Notes: generated by a model from the letters alone, not told the origin. Shown: positions 26,533 through 35,606, numbered from the stretch's first letter. The stretch: 64,000 bases of DNA from Ferribacterium limneticum (GCF_020510585.1 NZ_CP075190.1:1920001-1984000); one strand, 5' to 3'. Program-made: numbers and translations.

Positions 26533-27398
26533 ATTTCATTGAACAGGCGATCGTCTTTCCCTGTGCTGGTGATGAGTTGCTCGGCATTGTTGCCACGCCT
26601 GAACAGCCAAATAAAACAGGGGTTCTCGTTGTCGTCGGCGGACCACAATATCGGGCTGGTAGTCATCGACAATTTCTGTTGCTTTCCCGCGCCTTGGCAA
26701 TTGCCGGTTACCCCGTAATGCGATTTGATCATTCTGGCATGGGGGATAGCACCGGCGCATTGGAAAATTTTGAAGCATTGAATGACAACATCTCAGCTGC
26801 CATTGGAGCATTCCAACAAAAGTGCCCGAACGTAATTAGTGTGGTTCTTTGGGGTTTGTGCGATGCCGCATCGGCGAGCCTCCTATATTGGGATGCTACG
26901 CATGACTCTCGGATCACAGGGATTGTTCTGCTCAACCCTTGGGTGCGCTCCGAAGCGACACTCGCCAGGACACATATCAAACATTATTACGGTCAACGTC
27001 TGCTGGAGGTCGAGTTCTGGCGCAAGCTGCTAACCGGGAAACTCGGTATTGGCCGGGCGCTAGGCTGTTTTTTAACCAGCTTTGTGCTTGCACGACAGGC
27101 CACAGGTTCAACCAGTGCTGGTGTGACACTCTCGTTCCAGAAAAGAATGATGCGGGCGCTAAAGGAATTTCAGGGACAAGTCCTGCTGATACTGAGTGGT
27201 GACGATTTCACTGCCAAGGAATTCATCGAAGCTATTCGGGCAGATTCAGTAGGGGTTGCAGCACTTGATGGAAGTAACCTCAAACGAGTTGATGTTGCAG
27301 GGGCTGACCATACGTTTTCTTCTGCAGAGTGGCGGCAATCGGTTGAAGTAGCGACAATTGGCTGGCTTGGAACCCATGTGACGAAGTATGCAAAATAA
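26529..27398 (+). CDS. Alpha/beta hydrolase (hydrolase 1), exosortase A system-associated
   Basis: The protein has 289 residues of the second hydrolase type of exosortase A loci (TIGR03100 as I recall it). It has an oxyanion region GGPQYRAGSHRQFLLLSRALA, FDHSGMGDSTG, and a nucleophile-elbow region VVLWGLCDAASASLLY. Here Cys occupies the nucleophile position, in place of Ser in GxSxG. A late ADHTFSS provides the histidine. It is coupled to hydrolase 2 by ATGA. The paired paralogous hydrolases suggest sequential or heteromeric action on the same ACP-bound or polysaccharide-bound group. Confidence 0.83.
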   Translation: MNFIEQAIVFPCAGDELLGIVATPEQPNKTGVLVVVGGPQYRAGSHRQFLLLSRALAIAGYPVMRFDHSGMGDSTGALENFEALNDNISAAIGAFQQKCPNVISVVLWGLCDAASASLLYWDATHDSRITGIVLLNPWVRSEATLARTHIKHYYGQRLLEVEFWRKLLTGKLGIGRALGCFLTSFVLARQATGSTSAGVTLSFQKRMMRALKEFQGQVLLILSGDDFTAKEFIEAIRADSVGVAALDGSNLKRVDVAGADHTFSSAEWRQSVEVATIGWLGTHVTKYAK

Positions 27399-27473
27399 GT
27401 TTTTTGAAATTTCCCATGTTTGTTGGTAGGTATATTTTTTTGTAAATCCTATTTAATTTCATTCAGATAAATC

Positions 27474-28670
27474 GTGTCGCTAGACTACTGGGTCTTTGAT
27501 CCTTCAAACTGTGAGTTTCCTAAGCCCCGAGTGTCGATTTTGCCATCGACACTCGATTGCTCGGCGTCGCCAAACCGAAACCTAGCTTTATCAGATATTG
27601 GACTCCGCCACTTTAGTCGTGGCCGTTACGCGCTAGGCGAAGCTTACCGCCTTGCCGGACTCGACAAACAGGGGGCGTTATTGGCCCCCGCTTACCATTG
27701 CGTCACCATGCTTGATCCGGCTTTGGCGCTCGGTGCTGAAGTCAGGCTTTACTCACTCAAATCGGATCTGATGCCTGATCGAGATAGTCTGGATCAAATC
27801 TGTGCCCAATCTGACAAGCCGGTAAAGGCATTGCTAGCGACCCATTTTTTTGGATTCGTCCGGGATTTTTCCTGGTTGAAACAATGGTGTGATGAAAAGG
27901 GGATAGTCTTGATCGAAGATTGCTCGCACGTTCTTTTTGTCGAGCAATATCAGGCAAGTGGAGCAGGGCTTTATGGAAAATTCATTGCGTCCAGCCCCTA
28001 CAAATTTTTCTCATGCGCTGACGGCGGTTTGCTCTATATGCCAGAGGCCAGTTTTCTTGATGGTTTACCGACTGAGTCGGCCGGTTTTCTTGCCGAGCTT
28101 CGCGGAATTAAAAGCATTATCGAAAAATCCAGGTTGCCAAAAATTTCAACAGATGACATTGACCTGATTGATTGGCAGCTTGAATCCATCACTACTACTG
28201 CACCGAGGCCCTGGAGTGATCAACGTACCGAGCGTTCAGCACAATCGATGCAGTATTCGCTTGCTTTAGCCAGAACGGCACCCCTCCGAAGTTCCCGGTG
28301 GGTGGTAAGCCATTCATCGGTAAAAAATAACATTACTCGCAGGCAAGAAAACTACCGACGTTGGGTTCAGGCGCTTTCGGATGTGCCCAATTGCCACGGG
28401 CTTTATCCCGATATTCCACCGAACGTGGTTCCCTACATGTTCCCGCTCTATCTGGATACTCCAATGCCTCACTTTTTCTGGTTGAAACAGTTGGGGGTTC
28501 CAGTATGGCGCTGGGATGAAATGGCAATCTCGAATTGCCCGGTCGCTGCCGACTACCGCCTTCATTTACTACATTTGCCGTGTCACCAGTCATTGAGCGA
28601 AGTAGAAATGGCATGGATGTTCGCTGCAGTCAGAAAAACACTCGCTATTCCCGAGGCTGGTGTTCAGTGA
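27474..28670 (+). CDS. DegT/DnrJ/EryC1/StrS-like PLP aminotransferase
   Basis: The protein has 398 residues resembling sugar aminotransferases. It has an early RGRYALGEAYRLAGL region, LAPAYHC, the PLP ring-stacking/aspartate segment VLIEDCSH (D149) and the Schiff-base lysine K177 in SPYKFFSCADGGLLY. Such enzymes convert a keto-sugar to an amino sugar, here presumably for the exopolysaccharide. The GTG start lacks a strong ribosome binding site, and the 75-base gap upstream is AT-rich. It is immediately followed by the double GNAT gene (TGATG). DegT-like members with a divergent C-terminus also act on non-sugar substrates. Confidence 0.78.
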   Translation: MSLDYWVFDPSNCEFPKPRVSILPSTLDCSASPNRNLALSDIGLRHFSRGRYALGEAYRLAGLDKQGALLAPAYHCVTMLDPALALGAEVRLYSLKSDLMPDRDSLDQICAQSDKPVKALLATHFFGFVRDFSWLKQWCDEKGIVLIEDCSHVLFVEQYQASGAGLYGKFIASSPYKFFSCADGGLLYMPEASFLDGLPTESAGFLAELRGIKSIIEKSRLPKISTDDIDLIDWQLESITTTAPRPWSDQRTERSAQSMQYSLALARTAPLRSSRWVVSHSSVKNNITRRQENYRRWVQALSDVPNCHGLYPDIPPNVVPYMFPLYLDTPMPHFFWLKQLGVPVWRWDEMAISNCPVAADYRLHLLHLPCHQSLSEVEMAWMFAAVRKTLAIPEAGVQ

Positions 28671-30889
28671 TGTCAAACGAAATTGACGTTAGAGCTTGTA
28701 AGGCTACAAACGCATTGGTCTCAGCGGAATATGATCTTCGTGAGTTTGCTGCCAAAGATAATATTGAAGTCTCAATTGACTGGTTTGAGCTTCTGCAAAA
28801 ACAGGTTTACCCAGATGATCCGGGAGTTCGTTATTACTTCGTTGTTGAGAAAAATACTCCCTCGATAATATTGCCGCTCAGGCTGACCAACAAAGGGGGG
28901 GTCAGAGCCATTGAGTCGCTTGGTAACTACTACACTTCGCTTTACACCCCGCTGCTAACCAACGACAGCGATCTACTCACCCTTAGGCACATGCTCGCTT
29001 CCGCTTCGTGTGACCATGGTGGTGCGCATGTCATGCGTTTTGCCCCGATGGATCCAGAATCACCCGTCTATAAGGGACTCTTGAGCGAACTGCGGGCAAT
29101 TGGCTGGATACCCTTCAAATTTTTCTGTTTCGGCAACTGGTTTCTTACGGTCGACTTTAATTGGGATGGATATCTCAAGAAAAGAAGCGCCAACCTGCGA
29201 AGCAGTATCAAGCGAAGGAACAAGGATTTCGCTGCAGAAGGCGGAACGCTTGAAGTAGTGACCAACACTGATGGTATTGAGCAAGAAATCGCAGCTTTTC
29301 AGGAGGTCTATACAGCAAGCTGGAAAATACCCGAGCCCTACCCCGACTTCGTTCCTTCACTGATCCGCCGACTTTCTACGATCGGTATGCTTCGGCTCGG
29401 AATTGCCCGTTTGCAGGGGAGACCAATTGCTGCGCAATTATGGATTGTTGGTGAAGGCAAGGCCAGTATTTATAAAGTTGCCTACAGCAAGGAGTTTGCA
29501 TCACTTTCCCCTGGCACGGTGTTGACTGGTTTCCTTCTGAAACACGTTATTGAGCGGGATCAGGTCAAAGAGGTCGACTTCCTGATTGGTGACGACGAAT
29601 ACAAGAAGATATGGATGAATGATCGTCGAGAACGTTGGGGAATCGTAGCTTACAACCCGCGCACCATTATTGGTTTCGCACTATTGGTTAAAGAAGTTGC
29701 CGGGCGAACTGCCAAAATACTTAGAAAAAAGATCATAGAAATCTTTTTGAAATCGCAACAGCTTGGAAGCCGCGCTAGCTGGATATTCCGATTGAAAGTC
29801 GTCGCACCCACCCCGCAATCTCCACGAGACCAAGAAATGTCCTGGACCATACACCCCATCGCACAATTCTCTGATTTTAAAAACGAGTGGGATGTGCTTG
29901 TACAGTCCCGCCCGGGAACCCCATTTCTGGGGTCTGCATTCCTGCTACCCCTACTGGATATTTTTGGTACTGGGGAAGAGCAGTTGTGTCTGCTCCATTC
30001 CGACGGTCAGCTTTGCGCTGCCGCCATTATGCAAAGACGTCAGAAAAGCATTTGGCAGACTTTTCAACCCTCTCAGCTTCCGCTTGGTGCCTGGGTGACA
30101 AATGGCAATATCGATCTGGTATCAGCTTGCAGTGAACTTATGCGTCGGCTTCCTGGCTTGACGCTGGGCATCGGAGCCAGCCAGATCGATCCGCAAATTC
30201 AAAGTCGTCCCGACGACAGCGCTAAGGTACGAACCCAGGACTACATTCAGACTGCCTGGGTCGATATCGAAGGCAGTTTTGAAACGTATTGGGAGGCGCG
30301 AGGCAAAAATCTAAAGCAAAACTCACGTAAGCAGCGAAACAAGCTGCAGGCTGAAGGCATTGAAATCAGAATTGAGTGTATTACGGCTCCGGAGGACGTT
30401 TATAAAGCTATCGAAGACTATGGATCACTTGAAAGCGCTGGCTGGAAAGCTGCTGATGGAACGGCAATCCTTCCTGACAACGCCCAAGGCCACTTCTATC
30501 GGAAAATGCTGGAAAATTTTTGCAGCATGGGGCGAGGGCGTATCTATCGCTACTGGTTTGATGACAAAGTTGTTGCGATGGACCTGTGTATCCATGATGA
30601 CGCAGCTATCGTTATTCTGAAAACGGCTTACGACGAATCCTATAAGGCTGTCTCGCCATCGACGTTAATGCGTCAGGATGAATTCCAACAGCTTTTTCAG
30701 GAACAGAAGTTCCCCAGGATCGAGTTCTATGGCAAGGTCATGGAGTGGCACACGCGCTGGACAACGCAGAACCGTACCCTTTACCACGTAACCGAATACC
30801 GCTGGGCGTGGCTAAAAAAACTGCATGCGCGAATGTCAGCACCAGCCGAAGGGCCATCTCAGGAAACGTCATCTCCAGCGCAAACCTGA
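28670..30889 (+). CDS. Tandem GNAT/FemAB-like protein (two Acetyltransf_6-type domains)
   Basis: The protein has 739 residues. The ATG at 28670 overlaps the preceding stop (TGATG), so an in-frame upstream extension is not used. It has two related halves. The first, about 15-340, contains KKRSANLRSSIKRRNKDF and IGDDEYKKIWMNDRRERWGIVAYN; the second, about 395-720, contains KNLKQNSRKQRNKLQAEGI and EFYGKVMEWHTRWTTQNR. Each half matches the CelD/BioF2-like GNAT fold (PF13480), usually found as a single ~350-residue protein. These proteins probably N-acylate an amino sugar. The neighbouring aminotransferase could supply the amino group. Confidence 0.82.
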   Translation: MSNEIDVRACKATNALVSAEYDLREFAAKDNIEVSIDWFELLQKQVYPDDPGVRYYFVVEKNTPSIILPLRLTNKGGVRAIESLGNYYTSLYTPLLTNDSDLLTLRHMLASASCDHGGAHVMRFAPMDPESPVYKGLLSELRAIGWIPFKFFCFGNWFLTVDFNWDGYLKKRSANLRSSIKRRNKDFAAEGGTLEVVTNTDGIEQEIAAFQEVYTASWKIPEPYPDFVPSLIRRLSTIGMLRLGIARLQGRPIAAQLWIVGEGKASIYKVAYSKEFASLSPGTVLTGFLLKHVIERDQVKEVDFLIGDDEYKKIWMNDRRERWGIVAYNPRTIIGFALLVKEVAGRTAKILRKKIIEIFLKSQQLGSRASWIFRLKVVAPTPQSPRDQEMSWTIHPIAQFSDFKNEWDVLVQSRPGTPFLGSAFLLPLLDIFGTGEEQLCLLHSDGQLCAAAIMQRRQKSIWQTFQPSQLPLGAWVTNGNIDLVSACSELMRRLPGLTLGIGASQIDPQIQSRPDDSAKVRTQDYIQTAWVDIEGSFETYWEARGKNLKQNSRKQRNKLQAEGIEIRIECITAPEDVYKAIEDYGSLESAGWKAADGTAILPDNAQGHFYRKMLENFCSMGRGRIYRYWFDDKVVAMDLCIHDDAAIVILKTAYDESYKAVSPSTLMRQDEFQQLFQEQKFPRIEFYGKVMEWHTRWTTQNRTLYHVTEYRWAWLKKLHARMSAPAEGPSQETSSPAQT

Positions 30890-30939
30890 TACCTGAATAG
30901 ATAACCGATTATTGCTGTCAGCCACTCACTAGAAAAAAC

Positions 30940-32184
30940 ATGAAACGTCTATTAATGATTGCCTACCACTTCCCACCCTTGGCGGGTAGCAGCGGGATTC
31001 AGCGCACATTGCGTTTTGTGCAGCATTTGCCGAAATTTGGCTGGGAACCCATTGTTCTCACGGCTGATCCGCGCGCCTATGAGCGGACTAGCGAGGATCT
31101 TATGACAGACATACCGGAGAGTGTCGTCGTTCGAAGATCCTTTGCTTTGGATACTGCACGCCATCTTTCCATTGGTGGCCGTTATATCGGCGCAATGGCC
31201 CGCCCTGATCGCTGGGCAAGCTGGAAAATTGGCGCTGTTCGAGACGGGATGCGGATGATCAAGGAGTTCAAGCCGCAGGCAATCTGGTCAACCTATCCGA
31301 TTGCAACAGCACACTTAATCGGCGCCGAACTCCAACGGCGAAGTGGTCTACCATGGGTTGCCGATTTTCGTGACCCGATGGCACAGGATGGCTATCCTGC
31401 TGACCCGCTTGTTTGGCAAAGCTATAAATCGATAGAAGAGAAGGCTTTGTCGACCGCCAGTTACAGCACTTTTACCACTCCTAGTGCAGCTCAAACCTAT
31501 CAGTCGAGATACCCAAAAACAGCAGAGCGCGTGGTCGTGCTTGAAAATGGTTATGACGAAGAAACGTTTGCAGCAGTAGAAAATACAGGCGGGCAGAAAC
31601 AAAAAATTCATCCTGAAGCAGTCACATTGCTGCACAGCGGGATCGTTTACCCGGACGAGCGAGACCCGACACAATTATTTGAAGCCCTGGGTCAATTAAA
31701 AGCAAATGGGAAGATTCAGCCAAGCACTTTAAAGATCCGCTTTCGCGCGTCGGTGCATGATGATTTGCTCAACGCACTCGCCAGAAAGTATGACATCGCC
31801 GAATTTATCGATTGCCAGCCACCCATCCCCTATCGGGAAGCGCTCGCCGAAATGCTCAATGCGGATGGTCTTTTGGTCATGCAAGCTTCGAATTGCAATG
31901 AGCAAATTCCGGCCAAGATCTACGAATATTTGCGCGCAGGGCGCCCAATTCTCGCTTTAACAGACTCTCTCGGGGACACTGCTGCGACACTGAGGAATGC
32001 GGGTGCTAGCGACATGGCTCGGCTCGACTCAACCGCTGAAATCTGTCATGTCTTACCAGCATTTATTGATGCGATCAGACAATCAAAGGTCTCTTTACCC
32101 ATGACGCAGGTAGTGAAACAGGCCTCGCGAGTCGGACGTACCGCTCAATTGGCCAAACTACTTGATTCGGTATCGGCTAGGTAA
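30940..32184 (+). CDS. Glycosyltransferase, GT4-type
   Basis: The protein has 414 residues with a GT-B fold. The N-terminus LLMIAYHFPPLAGSSGIQRTLRFVQHLP is typical of GT4. The C-terminal half has LLHSGIVYPDERDP and EQIPAKIYEYLRAGRPILAL, the acidic nucleotide-sugar binding region. It transfers a sugar from a nucleotide donor to a growing lipid-linked repeat unit on the cytoplasmic face. It is preceded by a weak AGAAAA ribosome binding site. Donor and acceptor cannot be read from sequence. Confidence 0.88.
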   Translation: MKRLLMIAYHFPPLAGSSGIQRTLRFVQHLPKFGWEPIVLTADPRAYERTSEDLMTDIPESVVVRRSFALDTARHLSIGGRYIGAMARPDRWASWKIGAVRDGMRMIKEFKPQAIWSTYPIATAHLIGAELQRRSGLPWVADFRDPMAQDGYPADPLVWQSYKSIEEKALSTASYSTFTTPSAAQTYQSRYPKTAERVVVLENGYDEETFAAVENTGGQKQKIHPEAVTLLHSGIVYPDERDPTQLFEALGQLKANGKIQPSTLKIRFRASVHDDLLNALARKYDIAEFIDCQPPIPYREALAEMLNADGLLVMQASNCNEQIPAKIYEYLRAGRPILALTDSLGDTAATLRNAGASDMARLDSTAEICHVLPAFIDAIRQSKVSLPMTQVVKQASRVGRTAQLAKLLDSVSAR

Positions 32185-32239
32185 TGTTTGCAGCTTTGGT
32201 CTTGGCCGCTCAAATCCCTGGTTTTGCTAGCGCTAGAAA

Positions 32240-34669
32240 GTGTTAACCCCCTCCATAAATCTGCCGGTGGCGCTTGCTGCATTCAGCATCGGCAGTATTT
32301 TGGCTTTGAACTACCCGATAGGCCAGTTCATCGCGCCAATTTGTTTCCTGCTTTGCGCACTACTCGCCTTTTATAGGCTGAGTCTCTTCCCCATCATTAT
32401 TCCCGTGATTATGCCGATCATTGGGTTCGCGCCTTGGACTGGCTGGCTAAGTTTTGAGGAACTCGATTTGCTGATTCTCGCCACGGCTGCTGGGGGGTAT
32501 GCCAAATCCGTGGTTGAAGGCAAGCAGCCTTCTCCTAAGCGCACATCCTTGCTGTTTCTCGTGTTAGCTAGCTCGATGTCAGCATCGATATTGATATCAA
32601 TGTTTCGTGGTTTTGCTGATGCAGGCGGTTTCGTTTTCGGGTGGTTTCAAGGCTACGACGGCCCGATGAATAGCATACGAATTGGCAAAAGCTTTTTTCT
32701 GGCGCTGCTGCTTATTCCCCTAATGGCACGGCTTCAAGATAACCCGGAAAACAACATCAGCCAAAAATTGGCCTTGGGTATCGCCATCGGACTCGGTACC
32801 GCTTCCCTTGCGGCTTTATGGGAGCGTCTGGCCTTTACTGACCTGCTCAATTTCTCAAGTGATTACCGGTCGACCGCACTATTTTGGGAAATGCACGTCG
32901 GTGGCGCTGCTCTGGATGGATGGTTGTTGCTTACATTTCCGTTTTCCATCTGGGCGCTTCGGAACTCGCGAGGAAATGCACAATTTGCGATTTCACTATG
33001 CTTGGTAGGGTTGGCCTTATATGCATCTCTGACAACCTTTTCCCGCGGAGTTTATCTAGCGCTAATAGTCTCTTTGCCACTACTTGCATGGCAAACTCGC
33101 GGGCATTTAAAGGACGCTGAGAAGCAGCAGAAAATTCCTACTTGGGGCTTTTTTCGGTGGATTGTAGCGCTCATCTTATTGGGAACAATGGCTGGGCTGG
33201 TTTTTCCAGCAGGAGGCTACCGCGGCTTGTTGGCACTCTTGGGGCTTGTCGCCGTTGCCATATCAATCCCGTCGGTGCTGAGGGGGATGCCCTTTGCCTT
33301 GTTTCTCACCGGCGGTATGGCTGGTTTATTGTCCGGTGTGCTTTTGATTGCTATCGCCAATTTTTTGCCAAAGGGGCCCTATGCCCTTTACGCACTCATA
33401 TTGGCGGCAAGTTTTTCCTCAATATATTGGCAAAAGATACGCAAAGCGCGGACTGGTGAATTCGTCTGCACGGCCAGTTTTTTTGCCTTGCTGCTTGCTG
33501 CTGGCAATGTTGCAGATTATTGGGGCGGGATCGAAGCCTTTAAGGGGATGAGTGGCGCACTGGCCATGCTGCTCGTGATATCGCTTTGGGGCATGTTTTC
33601 CAGACAAGCGCTCTGGCCGAATGAGCTACGTTGGCAAGGCAGCTTGGTAACAGCGGCCATTGCAGCTTGTGGCGTAGTCGCCGTGTTTGTTGGTGGAGAT
33701 TATATGGGGGAGCGTTTCTCAACGTCTGGTAAGGATTTTGAGGGTCGTAAATCGCATTGGACACAAACAATCGCCATGCTCCAAACGCCGTGGGATATGG
33801 CTTTCGGCAAAGGGTTAGGCAGGTTTCCGGCCAACTATTTTTTTGCCATCCCGACCGGCGCATTCCCCGGAACCTATCAAATCAATGAGGAAAGCGGAAA
33901 TGCCTGGCTATCCCTGGTCGGCCCCAAGCACCCAATCAGTTTTGGCGACATTCTGCGGATTTCTCAGCGATTACCGCTAAGCTCGCAAGGTCCATTTGAG
34001 CTTAACTTCAAGATTAGAGCCAAGACTGATGTAGGAATTCATGCAGAGGTTTGTGAAAAACAGCTACTTTATCCCGGCGGTTGTGCAATTGGAAACGTGG
34101 AAATCAAGGGAACTGCGGGTGCCTGGCGGCCAGTACATATTCCACTGGTTGGACCATTGTTAAATGGTGGCCCTTGGTACGCCCCAAGGTTAAAAATGTT
34201 CTCGCTAGCGGTCGGGACTCAGAGCGGGACTGCCGATATCGACGACGTGCAGATGACCACCTTTGGTGGCCAAAATTTACTGACAAATGGTAATTTCGCC
34301 CACGAAATGGAGCGCTGGTTTTTCAGCAGTGACCGCGACCACATGCCTTGGCATGCCAAAAATCTACTTGTAAATTTAATGTTTGATCAGGGGGTAACCG
34401 GGTTTGTTGTGTTTTTGCTGTTGACCGTAGCAGCCTTGTGGAAAGTCAATTTTGGTAGCGCCCGCCAACATGAACTGGCCCCCTATTTGTCGGCTGCGTT
34501 TATAGGATTCCTGATGGTTGGCGTGTTTGATAGCCTGATGGACGTGCCGAGATTGGCTTTGATGTATTACCTACTGGTTTTATATGCTTTTTCTATTGGC
34601 CAGCGGGGCAAGGTGGTCCACCTCGGCGTTCCCTCGAATGACGTACCTGCTGGCCAGTACAAAAGATGA
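32240..34669 (+). CDS. O-antigen ligase/polymerase-like membrane protein with a large extracytoplasmic insert
   Basis: The protein has about 809 residues and many membrane helices. The Wzy_C-type signature lies near 262-285 (LTTFSRGVYLALIVSLPLLAW). Near 555-705 an unusual soluble insert has a beta-rich, carbohydrate-binding-like pattern (GPFELNFKIRAKTDVGIHAEV; NLLTNGNFAHEMERWFFSS). Two to three further helices close the protein. It could polymerise repeat units or ligate glycan to an acceptor. The GTG start at 32240 follows an in-frame stop and lacks a strong ribosome binding site. A 20-codon frame starting at the previous stop (TAATG, 32184) ends just inside this gene, so the true 5' end is uncertain. 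Confidence 0.78.
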   Translation: MLTPSINLPVALAAFSIGSILALNYPIGQFIAPICFLLCALLAFYRLSLFPIIIPVIMPIIGFAPWTGWLSFEELDLLILATAAGGYAKSVVEGKQPSPKRTSLLFLVLASSMSASILISMFRGFADAGGFVFGWFQGYDGPMNSIRIGKSFFLALLLIPLMARLQDNPENNISQKLALGIAIGLGTASLAALWERLAFTDLLNFSSDYRSTALFWEMHVGGAALDGWLLLTFPFSIWALRNSRGNAQFAISLCLVGLALYASLTTFSRGVYLALIVSLPLLAWQTRGHLKDAEKQQKIPTWGFFRWIVALILLGTMAGLVFPAGGYRGLLALLGLVAVAISIPSVLRGMPFALFLTGGMAGLLSGVLLIAIANFLPKGPYALYALILAASFSSIYWQKIRKARTGEFVCTASFFALLLAAGNVADYWGGIEAFKGMSGALAMLLVISLWGMFSRQALWPNELRWQGSLVTAAIAACGVVAVFVGGDYMGERFSTSGKDFEGRKSHWTQTIAMLQTPWDMAFGKGLGRFPANYFFAIPTGAFPGTYQINEESGNAWLSLVGPKHPISFGDILRISQRLPLSSQGPFELNFKIRAKTDVGIHAEVCEKQLLYPGGCAIGNVEIKGTAGAWRPVHIPLVGPLLNGGPWYAPRLKMFSLAVGTQSGTADIDDVQMTTFGGQNLLTNGNFAHEMERWFFSSDRDHMPWHAKNLLVNLMFDQGVTGFVVFLLLTVAALWKVNFGSARQHELAPYLSAAFIGFLMVGVFDSLMDVPRLALMYYLLVLYAFSIGQRGKVVHLGVPSNDVPAGQYKR

Positions 34670-34740
34670 TTGGAGTGTCATATTTTCTGTCCGCGAGGCT
34701 GATTGCCACAAAGTGCAACGTATGCGGAGCACAGATATAG
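34666..34740 (+). pseudogene. Possible 5' remnant of a zinc-ribbon methyltransferase gene
   Basis: An ATG overlapping the previous stop (ATGA) opens a 24-codon frame ending at 34740. The product carries ATKCNVCGAQI, a CxxC motif like the N-terminal zinc ribbon of many sugar methyltransferases. The rest of such a gene is missing, and the next gene encodes a methyltransferase without an N-terminal ribbon. It may be the relic of a truncated or deleted gene, or a chance frame. Confidence 0.3.
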
Positions 34741-34824
34741 AAACGGTAAATTAATGCCTTACTCATACAGTCGCACTTGGCGCTAAACTCACACTCTCCA
34801 CATATTGATACTTAAGTCTCGCAT

Positions 34825-35595
34825 ATGCCTACTGATCTCTCTGCATACCGTGCTAGCCCAACGGAACAACAGCGTATTACGGACTTATTAGCGCTTCTTC
34901 CTGGCAACGGCATTGAGATCCTCGACATTGGTGCACGGGATGGCTACCTTGCAAAAAAACTTGCCGGTCGGTTCGAGACGGTTATAGCCCTTGATCTGGA
35001 GAAACCTTCGATATTTCATCCTGGAATTGAGGCGGTGCAGGGCAATGTCACTTGCTTGCAGTTTGCCGACAACCAGTTTGACGCAATTCTTTGTGCAGAA
35101 GTTCTGGAGCATATACCTGAGCATCTCCTAACTCAGGCTTGCCACGAGATTGCAAGGGTCGCCCGGAACAAGATCGTAATCGGGGTTCCCTATCGCCAGG
35201 ATCTTCGCTGCGGGCGCACCTTATGTGCAAATTGCGGTAAAGCCAATCCTCCTTGGGGTCACGTAAATAGTTTTGATGAGCAAAGGCTTCGTTCCTTATT
35301 TCCCTCGTTGGTTTGGGAAAAAGCAACATTTGTAGGAACCAACATCGACCGTACCAATTTTATTTCTGCCGCACTGCTTGATTATGCGGGCAACCCCTTC
35401 GGCACGTGGCAACAGGATGAACCCTGTGTCCATTGTGGTGCACCAATTGGTATGCCTAGAACCCGCAGCCTTCCACAACGCATCGCCACCCGTTTCGCGT
35501 TCATGTTAAATCGTCTGCAGTCGCGGCTCGTTTCGCCTCGTGGCAACTGGATCCACGTTCGTTTCTCCAAACCTGTCGCAAAAACCACCTGCTGA
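34825..35595 (+). CDS. Class I SAM-dependent methyltransferase
   Basis: The protein has 256 residues of the Methyltransf_11 type. The SAM-binding motif ILDIGARDGYLAKKLA lies at about 31-46, followed by VIALDLE and the catalytic-region CAEVLEHIPE. Cysteine pairs in the second half (CANCGK and CVHCGAP) suggest a bound zinc. It probably O- or N-methylates a sugar or lipid intermediate of the exopolysaccharide. It lies 12 bases upstream of the asparagine-synthetase-like gene and is co-oriented with it. Confidence 0.82.
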   Translation: MPTDLSAYRASPTEQQRITDLLALLPGNGIEILDIGARDGYLAKKLAGRFETVIALDLEKPSIFHPGIEAVQGNVTCLQFADNQFDAILCAEVLEHIPEHLLTQACHEIARVARNKIVIGVPYRQDLRCGRTLCANCGKANPPWGHVNSFDEQRLRSLFPSLVWEKATFVGTNIDRTNFISAALLDYAGNPFGTWQQDEPCVHCGAPIGMPRTRSLPQRIATRFAFMLNRLQSRLVSPRGNWIHVRFSKPVAKTTC

Positions 35596-35606
35596 ATTCT
35601 CTCTAA

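Noticed and set aside
28535..28669. Longer start for the double GNAT protein
   Set aside because: The extension lies inside the preceding aminotransferase gene, while the ATG at 28670 overlaps its stop as TGATG.
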